From Nocardioides thalensis (GTDB lineage Bacteria > Actinomycetota > Actinomycetes > Propionibacteriales > Nocardioidaceae), in NCBI RefSeq assembly GCF_013410655.1, contig NZ_JACCFP010000001.1:3991501-4055500 (forward strand): a stretch of 64,000 nt of DNA. The letters are read 5' to 3'. Made by a program: the position numbers and the translations under genes. Below, piece by piece: positions 8,363 to 15,960 of the stretch. The notes beneath the pieces are model-generated. The model worked only from the letters and a program-made list of their open reading frames with translations, was not told the DNA's origin and did no database searches. How positions within the stretch are numbered: position 1 is the stretch's first letter; each line of letters starts with the position of its first letter.

Positions 8363-9595
8363 TCAGTGGACGGCGACCGGCGCCGCGAAGCGGTCGCGGA
8401 GGGCGCGCAGCCGGGCGGGCGGGATGTTGACGGCGAGGACGCCGACGAGCGCCCCGTCGTGGTGGTAGGTGACGACGGCGCCGTCACCGAGGCGGGCGAG
8501 GTCGCCCTCCTCGAGCCGCAGCTCGCTGCCGAGGGCGGGCGAGCCGTAGGCCTGGAGCCGCAGGTCGAGCAGGTCGCTCCAGAACGACGGCGTCGGGGCG
8601 AACGGCGTGTCCGGGCCGGGCGTCCCGGCCAGGTCGGCGACCAGCGTGGCCGCCGCCCGCTTGGCCGTGTCGGTGGGCATCGACCAGTGCTCGACGCGGC
8701 GCGGTCGGGCGCCGAGGTCCGGGCCGAAGAGCGGGTTGGGGAAGCGCGACACGTCGCCGACGGCGACGACGCGCTGGGCGCCGACGACCCGCAGGTCGTT
8801 GTCGGTGAGGACGCCGTCGGACAGGTCCAGGCCGTTGCCCTCGAGCCACTCGGTGTTGCAGGCGGAGCCGACGGCCTCGACGACGAGGCTCGCCTCGAGC
8901 GTCCGCCCGTCGTCGAGCAGGACCCCGGCGACGGCGCCGACGCCGGCGTACGCCGCGACGCCCACGCCGCTGACGAAGGTGATGCCGGCGGCCTCGAGGT
9001 GGCGCTGGATCGCGGCGCCGACCTCGCGACCGAGAGCGGGCTCGAAGGCGACCGCCTCGGGGTGCACCACCGTGACCGGCAGACCCAGCGTGTGGAGCGA
9101 GGCGGCCGTCTCGCAGCCGACGAACCCGGCGCCGACCACGACCACCTGCGAGGCGTCGGCGATCGCGGCCCGCAGGGCGCAGGCGTCGTCGAGGGTGCGC
9201 ACGACGTGGCGACCCTCGGTCGGCCCGGGTACGGCCAGGCGGCGAGCGCGGAGACCGGTCGCGACGACCAGGCCGTCATAGGTCAGTGCGGTCCCGTCGT
9301 CGAGGGCGAGCGCCCGTCGGGCCAGGTCGGCGGAGACGACGCGGCGCCCGACCCGGAACTCGACGTCCTCGACAGAGGCGCGGCGCCGGAACGCGATGCC
9401 GGCGTGCAGCCGGGCGGGGTCGTGGTCGCCCGGGTCGGCGAGCACCTCCTTCGACAGCGGCGGCCGGTTGTACGGCAGCCAGGGCTCCTCGCCGACCACG
9501 GTGACCGGGCCGTCGTGGCCGGCCGCCCGGAGCTGCTCGGCGGCGCGGAGGCCACCGAGGGAGCCACCGACGACGACCACGTGACCCGTGCTCAT
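8363..9595 (-). CDS. FAD-dependent ferredoxin reductase of the P450 system
   Basis: A 410-residue pyridine-nucleotide disulfide-type oxidoreductase of the rhodocoxin/putidaredoxin reductase group. The N-terminal FAD Rossmann motif is VVVGGSLGGLRAAEQL (about residues 6-21). The NADH Rossmann motif VVVGAGFVGCETA is near residue 150, and the second FAD motif AVGDVSRFPN is near 275. The C-terminal reductase domain follows. It lacks the CxxC redox pair of thioredoxin-type relatives, as expected for ferredoxin reductases. The ATG at 9595 overlaps the ferredoxin stop by one base (TGATG), and the P450 gene is next upstream, so the three genes encode one electron chain from NAD(P)H to the P450. Confidence 0.9.
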   Translation of the reverse strand: MSTGHVVVVGGSLGGLRAAEQLRAAGHDGPVTVVGEEPWLPYNRPPLSKEVLADPGDHDPARLHAGIAFRRRASVEDVEFRVGRRVVSADLARRALALDDGTALTYDGLVVATGLRARRLAVPGPTEGRHVVRTLDDACALRAAIADASQVVVVGAGFVGCETAASLHTLGLPVTVVHPEAVAFEPALGREVGAAIQRHLEAAGITFVSGVGVAAYAGVGAVAGVLLDDGRTLEASLVVEAVGSACNTEWLEGNGLDLSDGVLTDNDLRVVGAQRVVAVGDVSRFPNPLFGPDLGARPRRVEHWSMPTDTAKRAAATLVADLAGTPGPDTPFAPTPSFWSDLLDLRLQAYGSPALGSELRLEEGDLARLGDGAVVTYHHDGALVGVLAVNIPPARLRALRDRFAAPVAVH

Positions 9596-9783
9596 CAGGC
9601 GCCGATCAGGATCGCCTGGACGGGGCAGACGTCGGCCGCCTCCTCGACCTCGTCGAGGTAGGCGTCGTCCACCTCGCCGTCGTGCTCGAGCTTGCCGTCG
9701 TCGTTCATCCGGAACGCGACGGGGGCGGCGATGGCGCACTGGCCGTGGTCCTCGCACTTGGCCATGTCCACGGTGATCTTCAT
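9595..9783 (-). CDS. 3Fe-4S ferredoxin
   Basis: A 62-residue ferredoxin of the small actinobacterial P450-partner type. Three cysteines are placed for a [3Fe-4S] cluster: Cys10 and Cys16 in KCEDHGQC, and Cys53 in DVCPVQAI. A fourth ligand position (His13) is not cysteine, which is characteristic of this group. Acidic residues dominate the centre (HDGEVDDAYLDEVEEAAD), suited to docking with a basic P450 surface. It sits 26 bases behind the P450 gene and is coupled to the reductase gene, so it carries single electrons from reductase to P450. Confidence 0.92.
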   Translation of the reverse strand: MKITVDMAKCEDHGQCAIAAPVAFRMNDDGKLEHDGEVDDAYLDEVEEAADVCPVQAILIGA

Positions 9784-9809
9784 GGGTCTCTCCTGGTCGG
9801 TCGTGCTGG

Positions 9810-11012
9810 TCAGGGGGCCGGGGTGAAGCTGATCGGCAGCGTGATCGGCCCGGTGTTGCCGGAGTCGGGGAGCCAGGTGTCGCCCGGCAGCGGCTTGGGG
9901 TCGCGCAGCCGGCGCGCGAGCAGCGGGAGCGCCTCGGACATGTCGCTGCGGGCGACGAAGTGGCCCAGGCAGTGGTGGGCGCCGCCGCCGAAGCCGTAGT
10001 GCGGGCGGCGCTCGGCGGTGATGTCGAAGGACGGCTCACCGAAGACACGGGGGTCGGTGCCCGCGGACTCGCTGTAGAGGTGCACCGTGGTGCCGGCCTC
10101 GATCGTGAGCCCCTCGAACTCGAACGTCTCCTTGGCCTCCCGGGTCACCCAGCGCACGGTCGGGTTGACCCGCATGACCTCCTCGACGGCCTTGCCGCCG
10201 AGCGACGGGTCGGCCGCCAGGACGTCCCACTGGTCCGGGTGCTGCATGAACGTCTGCATCGCCAGGCCGAGCTGGTTGCGGGTGGTGTCGTAACCGCCGA
10301 AGATCAGCAGCACGATGGCGTCGCGCAGCTCGGTGGCGCTGAGCCGGTCGTCGTCGCGCTGCGCCTTGACCAGCACCGACATGAAGTCTTCGCCCGGGTT
10401 CGCCCGGCGGTCGGCGATCAGCGCGTCGGCGTACTCGTAGAGGCGCTGGAGCGCTGACTCGATCTTCGGCAGGTCCTGCTTGATGGTCACGCCGAGGGAG
10501 AGCCCGAGGGTCGCGGACTCGCGGGCGATGATCTCCCACTCCGACTCCGGCAGGCCGAGCATGATCGCGATGACCCGGGCGGCGTACGGCTCGGCGAACT
10601 CGGCGGTGAAGTCGCACTCGCCGCGCTCGGCGAACGCGTCGATCAGCTCGGTCGCGAGCGCCTGGAACCGCGGCACGAGGCCGGCGATCAGCTTCGGCGA
10701 GAACGCGGGGTTCATCAGCCGGCGCAGGCGGTGGTGCTCCTCGCCCTCCTTGTTGAGGACCCACGAGTCGAACCAGGCGGCGAACGGCCCCTCGGTGACG
10801 CCGTTGTGGGCCGGCCACGCGACGCTCCCCTGCCGCAGCTTGGGGTGCTTGAGCAGCCTGCTGACCTCGTCGTACCGCAGGACCGCGATGCCGTACTCGG
10901 TGTGGGCGTACCAGCTCTGCTCGCGCGCCTGCTTCACCTCGTCCGAGGTGATCGAGAACGACGGGGCGGTGACCGCGAGGCGGGGTGCCTGCTCAGCGAC
11001 GGTCGTGGACAT
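9810..11012 (-). CDS. cytochrome P450
   Basis: A 400-residue bacterial class-I P450. The haem-binding loop is FGGGAHHCLGHF with the thiolate Cys348. The ExxR motif is Glu278-Arg281 in VEEVMR, and the I-helix oxygen-binding motif is GGYDTTR (240-245). No membrane anchor is present. The ATG at 11012 has AGGAGGG upstream. Its own promoter-like sequence lies at 11042-11070. Its order with a 3Fe-4S ferredoxin, a reductase and then a glutamine-synthetase-like gene matches, from memory, the mor/pip loci of mycobacteria, where CYP151 enzymes attack morpholine, piperidine and pyrrolidine. Assignment to the CYP151 family itself is inference; no database comparison was possible. Confidence 0.93.
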   Translation of the reverse strand: MSTTVAEQAPRLAVTAPSFSITSDEVKQAREQSWYAHTEYGIAVLRYDEVSRLLKHPKLRQGSVAWPAHNGVTEGPFAAWFDSWVLNKEGEEHHRLRRLMNPAFSPKLIAGLVPRFQALATELIDAFAERGECDFTAEFAEPYAARVIAIMLGLPESEWEIIARESATLGLSLGVTIKQDLPKIESALQRLYEYADALIADRRANPGEDFMSVLVKAQRDDDRLSATELRDAIVLLIFGGYDTTRNQLGLAMQTFMQHPDQWDVLAADPSLGGKAVEEVMRVNPTVRWVTREAKETFEFEGLTIEAGTTVHLYSESAGTDPRVFGEPSFDITAERRPHYGFGGGAHHCLGHFVARSDMSEALPLLARRLRDPKPLPGDTWLPDSGNTGPITLPISFTPAP

Positions 11013-11041
11013 CGGGCCCTCCTTGGTGTCGGGAGTGCCTA

Positions 11042-11070
11042 ATCCTCTAGTTCTAGCGGTTTATCGTCAA
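11042..11070 (-). promoter_or_regulatory. putative promoter of the P450-ferredoxin-reductase operon
   Basis: On the minus strand TTGACG (11065-11070) and GAGGAT (11042-11047) are separated by 17 bases, a sigma-70-like arrangement, 30 bases upstream of the P450 start. A CTAGNNCTAG dyad (11047-11056) lies against the -10 and may be a regulator site. It sits in the 93-base gap between the Cache-domain gene and the P450. Confidence 0.45.
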
Positions 11071-11105
11071 GGGGTCCGCCCGAAGTCGTCCGGAAATGTT
11101 TCCGG

Positions 11106-11840
11106 CTACGCCTGCGACGAGGGCGCGAGCGCCAGGGTCCAGCCGGTCCAGGTGGTCATCGCGCCCACCGCCTGCCAGGACGCGCGGTCCTTCATCGGGT
11201 GGACCCGCACGCGCTCGCCCGGCATCCACCGTGCCGAGTTGGCGGCGAGGACGGACCGGTCGTCGTTGACGACGACCGCCTCGCCGGGCAGCCCGCGGAG
11301 CATGTGCACCAGGGCCTGCTCGACCCGGTGCGGGTCGATGTCGGCACCGGCCACGCCGACGAAGCGCTCGTCGACCAGCACGGGTACGGCGGCGGTCAAT
11401 ACCAGGAAGTCCGCGCCGGCGTAGTCGACGTACGGACCGTGGATCGCCGGCGCCCGGAGCCGCTCCGCCCCGGCGAACCACTCGGTGTCGAAGTACTCGT
11501 AGAGCTCCGGGTCGCCCTCCGAGAGGTTGAGGTTGAGACGGCGCAGCCCGCTCTCGCGGCGCTGGTACCAGAGCAGGTAGTGGTCGTTGTCCCTCATCAC
11601 TCCAGCCGCGGCCGCGAAGCCGAAGCCGACGAAGTCCGGCGCGTCGGCGAGCGCGCCCTGGATCCGTGGGACGAGCGGCGCGAGGTCGGCGTCGGTGAGA
11701 GCGCCCACCGCCTCCGGGTCGATCGTGCCGGCCAGCTCCTCGGCGAGCTCGCCCAGCGGGACCAGCTCGCGGTGGAGGTAGTCGTTGAGCGCGTCGAGGA
11801 CGGCGCGGAACTCGGCGGGCTCGTGGGTCTCGGCGCTCAT
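11106..11840 (-). CDS. soluble Cache (PDC)-domain protein
   Basis: A 244-residue protein that I read as a Cache/PDC sensor fold. An N-terminal helical part holds LNDYLHRELVPLGELAEEL; the ligand-binding-like core follows with FVGFGFAAAAGVM near 80 and PYVDYAGADFLVLTAAVPVL near 135. A VAGADIDPHRVEQALV segment near 163 is typical of the double-Cache C-terminal half. There is no signal peptide and no transmembrane helix, so unlike most Cache domains it should be cytoplasmic. The ATG at 11840 overlaps the stop of the GntR regulator (ATGA). A small-molecule sensing role alongside that regulator is plausible but unproven. Confidence 0.65.
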   Translation of the reverse strand: MSAETHEPAEFRAVLDALNDYLHRELVPLGELAEELAGTIDPEAVGALTDADLAPLVPRIQGALADAPDFVGFGFAAAAGVMRDNDHYLLWYQRRESGLRRLNLNLSEGDPELYEYFDTEWFAGAERLRAPAIHGPYVDYAGADFLVLTAAVPVLVDERFVGVAGADIDPHRVEQALVHMLRGLPGEAVVVNDDRSVLAANSARWMPGERVRVHPMKDRASWQAVGAMTTWTGWTLALAPSSQA

Positions 11841-12556
11841 CGGGCACCCTCCCTCGGGATGTCTTCGGCCAGCTTGAGGTGGGCCGTCGTCAGGCGGCGG
11901 AGGTTGCGGCGCACGTGTCGTTCGGCGGCCCGCTGGGCGGACTCGCCGTCCTCCGAGGCGATCGCGGTGGCGATGTCGTGGTGCTCGCGGCCGATGGCCG
12001 TGGCGTCGTCGTCGCCCAGGTGCGGCAGCCACAGCATGCCCGCCGACTCGGCCTGGAGCGCGACCTCGCGCCGCACCAGCCGGTCGGAGCGGGTCGCGAT
12101 CGCGACCTCCACGTGGAAGCGAGAGTCGGCCTTCATCCGCGCGCCGCGCGAGGCCGCCACGGTCAACTGGTCGACCAGCTCGAGGATGCGACGGACGCTG
12201 CGCGACGTGGCACGCTCGGCCGCCAGCCGCGCGGCCATGCCGGAGATCGCCTGCTGCTCGTCGGCGAGGTCGCGGAGCGTGCTGACGCTGATCTCGGTGA
12301 GCCGCGCGAGGTCCGGCTCGGCCGGCGGCTCCAGCGAGCGCTTGATGAACGTCCCGCCGTTGCGGCCGCGCCGCGTCTCGACCAGGCCGCGCTCTCGCAG
12401 CGTCGAGATCGACTCGCGGAGCGTCATCGGCGCCACGCCGAGCTGTTGCGCGAACTCCGACTCGGGCGGGAGCTGCTGCCCATCGCGGAAGAGCCCCAGG
12501 TGGATCGCCTCGGTCAGCCGGTCGGCGATCTCCCCCGCGCGGCCGACGGCGGCCAA
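11837..12556 (-). CDS. GntR-family (FadR/FCD type) transcriptional regulator
   Basis: A regulator of about 239 residues. The winged helix-turn-helix covers residues 8-75 (LPPESEFAQQLGVAPMTLRE, then GLVETRRGRNGGTF). The FCD ligand-binding domain follows, with the His residues that usually bind a metal in RFHVEVAIA, REHHDIA and AERHVRR. The start is uncertain: TTG at 12556 is the first usual start codon in frame, but the open frame continues upstream and AGGAG lies about 30 bases before it, so a few more residues may be coded. It heads the minus-strand catabolic operon and is divergent from the permease, so it is the likely local regulator of amine use. Confidence 0.82.
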   Translation of the reverse strand: MAAVGRAGEIADRLTEAIHLGLFRDGQQLPPESEFAQQLGVAPMTLRESISTLRERGLVETRRGRNGGTFIKRSLEPPAEPDLARLTEISVSTLRDLADEQQAISGMAARLAAERATSRSVRRILELVDQLTVAASRGARMKADSRFHVEVAIATRSDRLVRREVALQAESAGMLWLPHLGDDDATAIGREHHDIATAIASEDGESAQRAAERHVRRNLRRLTTAHLKLAEDIPREGAR

Positions 12557-12673
12557 GGGGGCGATGATGGCGGCGGTGTCGATGACGAGCTCCTGGGATC
12601 GGCGGGACCGGGGCAGCCTAGTGCGGATCGTGGGGCCTCCGACGGGCCCTTGTAAATCCTTCGTTTCCCCTCT

Positions 12674-12702
12674 TGTGGTTTAAACCCCTAACTCTGTAGG
12701 TT
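12674..12702 (+). promoter_or_regulatory. putative permease promoter with GGTTTAAACC operator
   Basis: TTGTGG (12674-12679) and TAGGTT (12697-12702) are separated by 17 bases and lie 42 bases upstream of the permease start. A perfect 10-bp palindrome, GGTTTAAACC (12677-12686), overlaps the -35 box and spacer. It is the only strong dyad in the divergent regulator-permease gap (12557-12743) and is a good candidate for the GntR binding site. Confidence 0.5.
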
Positions 12703-12743
12703 TCCGCGGGACTGTTACCCACGCCACATGGAGGCACCCCGTC

Positions 12744-14249
12744 ATGCACCACGCCGACCACGACGACGCGCAGCTCGCGTCGCTGGGCTACACGTCGGAG
12801 TTCCGGCGTGACATGAGCCCATGGGCCAACTTCTCGCTCGGGTTCACCTACCTCTCGCCGGTCGTCGGCATCTACACCGTCTTCGCGATCTCGCTCGCGC
12901 TCGCCGGCCCGCCGATGATCTGGAGCCTCCTCATCGTGGGCGTGGGCCAGCTCCTCGTCGCGCTCGTCTTCAGCGAGATCGTGGCGCAGTTCCCCGTGGC
13001 CGGCGGTGTCTACCCGTGGGCACGACGGCTCTGGGGCAAGAAGTACGCGTGGATGACCGGCTGGGTCTACCTCCTCGCGCTGTTGGCAACGGTCGCGTCG
13101 GTCACCTACACGGCCGGCTTCTACGTCGCGCCCGCGCTCGGGATCGATGCGACGACCAACACGGTGATCGTCTGCGGCCTGGGCACGATCCTGCTCGCGA
13201 CCGTCATCAACTTCATGGGCACGAAGGTCCTCGCGTGGGCCGCGATCATCGGCTTCACCGCGGAGCTCCTCGGCGCGCTGGCGGTCGGCGGCTGGCTGCT
13301 GATCGCCCACCGCGAGCACGGTCTCGACGTCCTGTTCGACTCCTTTGGCGCCGCCGGCGAGGGCAGCTACGTGTCCGCGTTCCTCGCGGCGAGCCTGATC
13401 GGCATCTACCAGTACTACGGCTTCGAGGCGTGCGGCGACGTCGCCGAGGAGGTCCCGAACCCGGGTCGCCTCATCCCCAAGGCCATGCGCCGCACCATCT
13501 ACATCGGCGGCGCCGCGGCCACGTTCGTCTGCCTCGCGCTCGTGCTGTCCGTGGCCGACATCCCCGGCGTCATCGCGGGTGAGGACGTCGACCCGGTGAC
13601 CACTGTCCTCAACGACGCGTTCGGCACGACCGGCGCCCGGATCGTCCTCTTCGTCGTGCTGATCTCGTTCGTGTCCTGCGCGATGTCGCTCCAGGCCGCC
13701 GCGAGCCGGCTCGCCTACTCCTACGGCCGCGACGACATGATCTTCGGCTCCGGCCTGCTGAAGAAGTTCTCCGCGACCCGCGGCGTCCCGCCGTACGCCC
13801 TGCTCCTGTCGGGCATCGTCCCGGCCCTGATCGTGATCTTCTCGAAGGTGAGCGCGGACGCCGTGCTCAAGATCGTCAGCTTCGCCGCCTTCGGCATCTA
13901 CCTCGGGTTCCAGCTGGTCGTGCTCGCCGCGCTGCGGGCCCGGCTCAAGGGCTGGCAGCCGTCGGGGGCCTACCAGCTGGGCAGGTGGGGCCTGCCGGTC
14001 AACATCGCCGCCCTCGCCTACGGTGTCGCCGCGATGGTCAACATCGCGTGGCCGCGCACGCCGGACGCAGCGTGGTACGACAACTACCTCGTCCTGCTGT
14101 CGGCCGCGATCGTCGTCGGAACGGGCCTGGTCTACATGGCGCTGCACCGCAGCTACGGCCGCAGCGACGCCCCGCACTCCGATGCCATCCCCTCGACCAC
14201 GGGGGTTGGGGCCGCCCCGCCGGAGGAGCCGGTGAAGGCCACCGTCTGA
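12744..14249 (+). CDS. APC-family amino acid/amine permease
   Basis: A 501-residue integral membrane transporter with about twelve hydrophobic helices, of the amino acid-polyamine-organocation superfamily. The N-terminal signature SLGFTYLSPVVGIYTVF (about residues 31-47) and the GGVYPWARRLWG segment near 85 are typical. YYGFEACGDVAEEVPNPGR near residue 220 matches the conserved region after helix 6 in eukaryotic-like and actinobacterial members. The ATG is preceded by GGAGG. It is divergent from the GntR gene and is followed by a strong terminator hairpin at 14271. It probably imports the amine or amino acid processed by the neighbouring operon; the substrate itself cannot be read from sequence. 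Confidence 0.87.
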   Translation: MHHADHDDAQLASLGYTSEFRRDMSPWANFSLGFTYLSPVVGIYTVFAISLALAGPPMIWSLLIVGVGQLLVALVFSEIVAQFPVAGGVYPWARRLWGKKYAWMTGWVYLLALLATVASVTYTAGFYVAPALGIDATTNTVIVCGLGTILLATVINFMGTKVLAWAAIIGFTAELLGALAVGGWLLIAHREHGLDVLFDSFGAAGEGSYVSAFLAASLIGIYQYYGFEACGDVAEEVPNPGRLIPKAMRRTIYIGGAAATFVCLALVLSVADIPGVIAGEDVDPVTTVLNDAFGTTGARIVLFVVLISFVSCAMSLQAAASRLAYSYGRDDMIFGSGLLKKFSATRGVPPYALLLSGIVPALIVIFSKVSADAVLKIVSFAAFGIYLGFQLVVLAALRARLKGWQPSGAYQLGRWGLPVNIAALAYGVAAMVNIAWPRTPDAAWYDNYLVLLSAAIVVGTGLVYMALHRSYGRSDAPHSDAIPSTTGVGAAPPEEPVKATV

Positions 14250-14270
14250 GTCCCACCGACCACCATCACG

Positions 14271-14307
14271 CGAGATCCCGCCCGGACCCGGTCCGGGCGG
14301 GATCTCG
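14271..14307 (+). terminator. terminator hairpin after the permease
   Basis: A perfect 17-bp inverted repeat (CGAGATCCCGCCCGGAC and its complement) with a 3-base loop, 22 bases after the permease stop. It is followed by CTCTTG rather than a real T-run, as is usual in high-GC actinobacteria. It can also serve the arsC transcript converging from the other side. Confidence 0.8.
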
Positions 14308-14343
14308 CTCTTGCCCGCGGCGGCGGCGCGGCGGCCCACCGGT

Positions 14344-14757
14344 TCAGTTGGTCAGTGTGGCGACGAGGTCGCGGACGCGCTGCTCGATGTCGTCACGGAT
14401 CGGCCGCACCGCTTCGATGCCCTGACCAGCGGGGTCGTCGAGCTTCCAGTCCTCGTAGCGCTTGCCGGGGTAGAACGGGCAGGCGTCGCCGCAGCCCATG
14501 GTGATGACGACGTCAGAGTGTTGAACCGCTTCGGCGGTGAGGACCTTGGGCCGAGCGGCGGTGATGTCGATGCCCACCTCGCGCATCGCTTCGACGGCGA
14601 CCGGATTGATCTGGTCGGCGGGCTCGGACCCCGCGGAGAGGACCTCGACGCGGTCGCCTGCGAGGTGCTGGAGCCAGCCTGCCGCCATCTGGGAGCGTCC
14701 CGCGTTGTGCACGCACACGAACAGGACCGTGGGCCTGGGGTCGGCGTGGTCGGTCAT
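14344..14757 (-). CDS. arsC: arsenate reductase, low-molecular-weight phosphatase type
   Basis: A 137-residue arsenate reductase with the protein-tyrosine-phosphatase loop CVHNAGRS (Cys15 to Ser22), which binds arsenate. The resolving cysteines Cys89 and Cys93 are in MGCGDACPF, and the conserved EDWKLDDPAGQ gives the general acid Asp. This is the layout of thioredoxin- or mycothiol-linked ArsC. It reduces arsenate to arsenite for export. The ATG at 14757 overlaps the stop of the aquaporin gene (ATGA), so arsR, aquaporin and arsC are translated as a coupled set. Confidence 0.92.
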   Translation of the reverse strand: MTDHADPRPTVLFVCVHNAGRSQMAAGWLQHLAGDRVEVLSAGSEPADQINPVAVEAMREVGIDITAARPKVLTAEAVQHSDVVITMGCGDACPFYPGKRYEDWKLDDPAGQGIEAVRPIRDDIEQRVRDLVATLTN

Positions 14758-15476
14758 CGCATCTCCTCCGTGGTGCGGGGCTCGGGAAAGAGGAACCGAA
14801 CGATCAGTGCGGCCAGGGCACCGCCCACGAGCTGCATGAGCACGAACATGGGGGCCGACGCCGGTGCGATCCCCGCGAACGTGTCGGAGAACGAGCGGCC
14901 GATGGTGACGGCGGGGTTCGCGAAGCTCGTGGAGCTGGTGAACCAGTAGGCGGCGGTGATGTAGCCGCCGACGGCGAACGCGACGGTGCTGGTCCGCTGG
15001 GTCCGCAGGCTGCCGAAGACGACGAGCACGAGCCCGAGCGTGGCGACGACCTCGGCGAGCCAGAGGTGGCTGCCGGTGCGGTCGGTCGTGGCGATGCTGA
15101 CCGGAGAGAGGTCGAACATCAGGTTCGCGAGCACGGCACCGAGCACGCCGCCGATGACCTGCGCCGCGATGAGCGCCGCGGCGGTCGTCGTACCGATGAG
15201 ACCGAAGGCGCGTTCGACGACGGTGACCACCGGGTTGAACGCGGCGGAGACGGGCTGGAGAGCCAGGATGAGCGCGACCAGGGCGGCGCCGGTGACGAGG
15301 CTGTTCTCCAGGAGCTGCAGCCCGACGTCGTCGGGCGAGAGCCGGGTGGCGGCGATGCCGGAGCCGATGACGGCGGCCACGAGGAAGGCCGTGCCGACCA
15401 GCTCGGCGACCACGCGCTGCGCGAGCGTCGCGGAAGCGGGGAGCGGCTCGATGCGAGGGCTGACCGGGTCGGCCAT
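14754..15476 (-). CDS. aquaporin/glycerol-facilitator family channel of the ars operon
   Basis: A 240-residue MIP-family channel with six hydrophobic helices. The two half-helix motifs are AFNPVV (about residue 80), where the usual NPA reads NPV, and SFANPAVTIGRSF in the second half. Such channels in ars operons (AqpS) let arsenite leave down its gradient after ArsC has made it, and this gene lies exactly between arsR and arsC. The ATG at 15476 overlaps the arsR stop by one base. The altered first motif is common in this branch and need not mean loss of function. Methylated arsenicals are an alternative substrate, suggested by the presence of arsI nearby. Confidence 0.85.
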   Translation of the reverse strand: MADPVSPRIEPLPASATLAQRVVAELVGTAFLVAAVIGSGIAATRLSPDDVGLQLLENSLVTGAALVALILALQPVSAAFNPVVTVVERAFGLIGTTTAAALIAAQVIGGVLGAVLANLMFDLSPVSIATTDRTGSHLWLAEVVATLGLVLVVFGSLRTQRTSTVAFAVGGYITAAYWFTSSTSFANPAVTIGRSFSDTFAGIAPASAPMFVLMQLVGGALAALIVRFLFPEPRTTEEMR

Positions 15477-15850
15477 CAGCAAGTGGAGGCCACCGGGCCC
15501 GCCGCGAACAGGGTCATGATCGCGGTCATCGCCTCGGGCTTGGCCTGGTAGTAGACCCAGGTGCCGCGCTTCTCGCGGTCAAGGAGGCCAGCCTCGTGGA
15601 GCACCTTGAGGTGGTGGCTGATGGTCGGTTGCGACAGGTCGAAGGCCGGGGTCAGGTCGCACACGCATGCCTCCCCGCCCTCGTGCGACAGCACCATCGA
15701 CATCAACCTCAGCCGAACCGGGTCGGCCAGCGCCTTGAGGAGGGGCGCGACCTGAGCGGCCTGCTCGTCGCTCATCGGCTCCCGCGACAGCGGGGTGCAG
15801 CAGGCGAGCGCATCGCTGCCGGTCAGCAGGGGGAGCGAGGACTTAGACAC
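15476..15850 (-). CDS. arsR: ArsR-family arsenic-responsive repressor
   Basis: A 124-residue winged helix-turn-helix repressor of the ArsR/SmtB family. The metal site is the ACVCDL motif (Cys62, Cys64) at the start of the recognition region, followed by LSQPTISHHLKVLHEAGLL. A second cysteine pair (Cys17-Cys18 in ALACCTPL) lies in the N-terminal extension and could add a third arsenic ligand. The start is GTG at 15850. The protein would leave its operators (15859-15874 and 15902-15921) when arsenite binds, opening both arsR-aquaporin-arsC and divergent arsI. Confidence 0.9.
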   Translation of the reverse strand: MSKSSLPLLTGSDALACCTPLSREPMSDEQAAQVAPLLKALADPVRLRLMSMVLSHEGGEACVCDLTPAFDLSQPTISHHLKVLHEAGLLDREKRGTWVYYQAKPEAMTAIMTLFAAGPVASTC

Positions 15851-15858
15851 GCTTCTAT

Positions 15859-15874
15859 ATTGACAGAGATCAAT
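15859..15874. promoter_or_regulatory. ArsR operator 1
   Basis: An inverted repeat, ATTGA-N6-TCAAT, nine bases upstream of the arsR start. It matches the AT-rich imperfect dyads bound by ArsR proteins and stands out from its G/C-rich surroundings. Confidence 0.65.
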
Positions 15875-15901
15875 CTATGGAGCAACCTGTGGCCAGTAAG
15901 A

Positions 15902-15921
15902 CATAGACAGTCATCAATATC
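15902..15921. promoter_or_regulatory. ArsR operator 2 (arsI side)
   Basis: A second AT-rich element (ATAGACAGTCATCAATAT at its core) that aligns, in reverse orientation, with operator 1. It lies 40 bases upstream of arsI. Two sites in one divergent gap suggest separate control of each promoter. Confidence 0.5.
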
Positions 15922-15960
15922 TGCGGCGGCCTTGCCGCCCCCGAACGGAAGGAACCCCCT

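Noticed and set aside
14754-15476. Loss of function of the aquaporin because the first NPA box reads NPV
   Set aside because: NPV and similar changes are tolerated in this family, and the second NPA box and all helices are intact.
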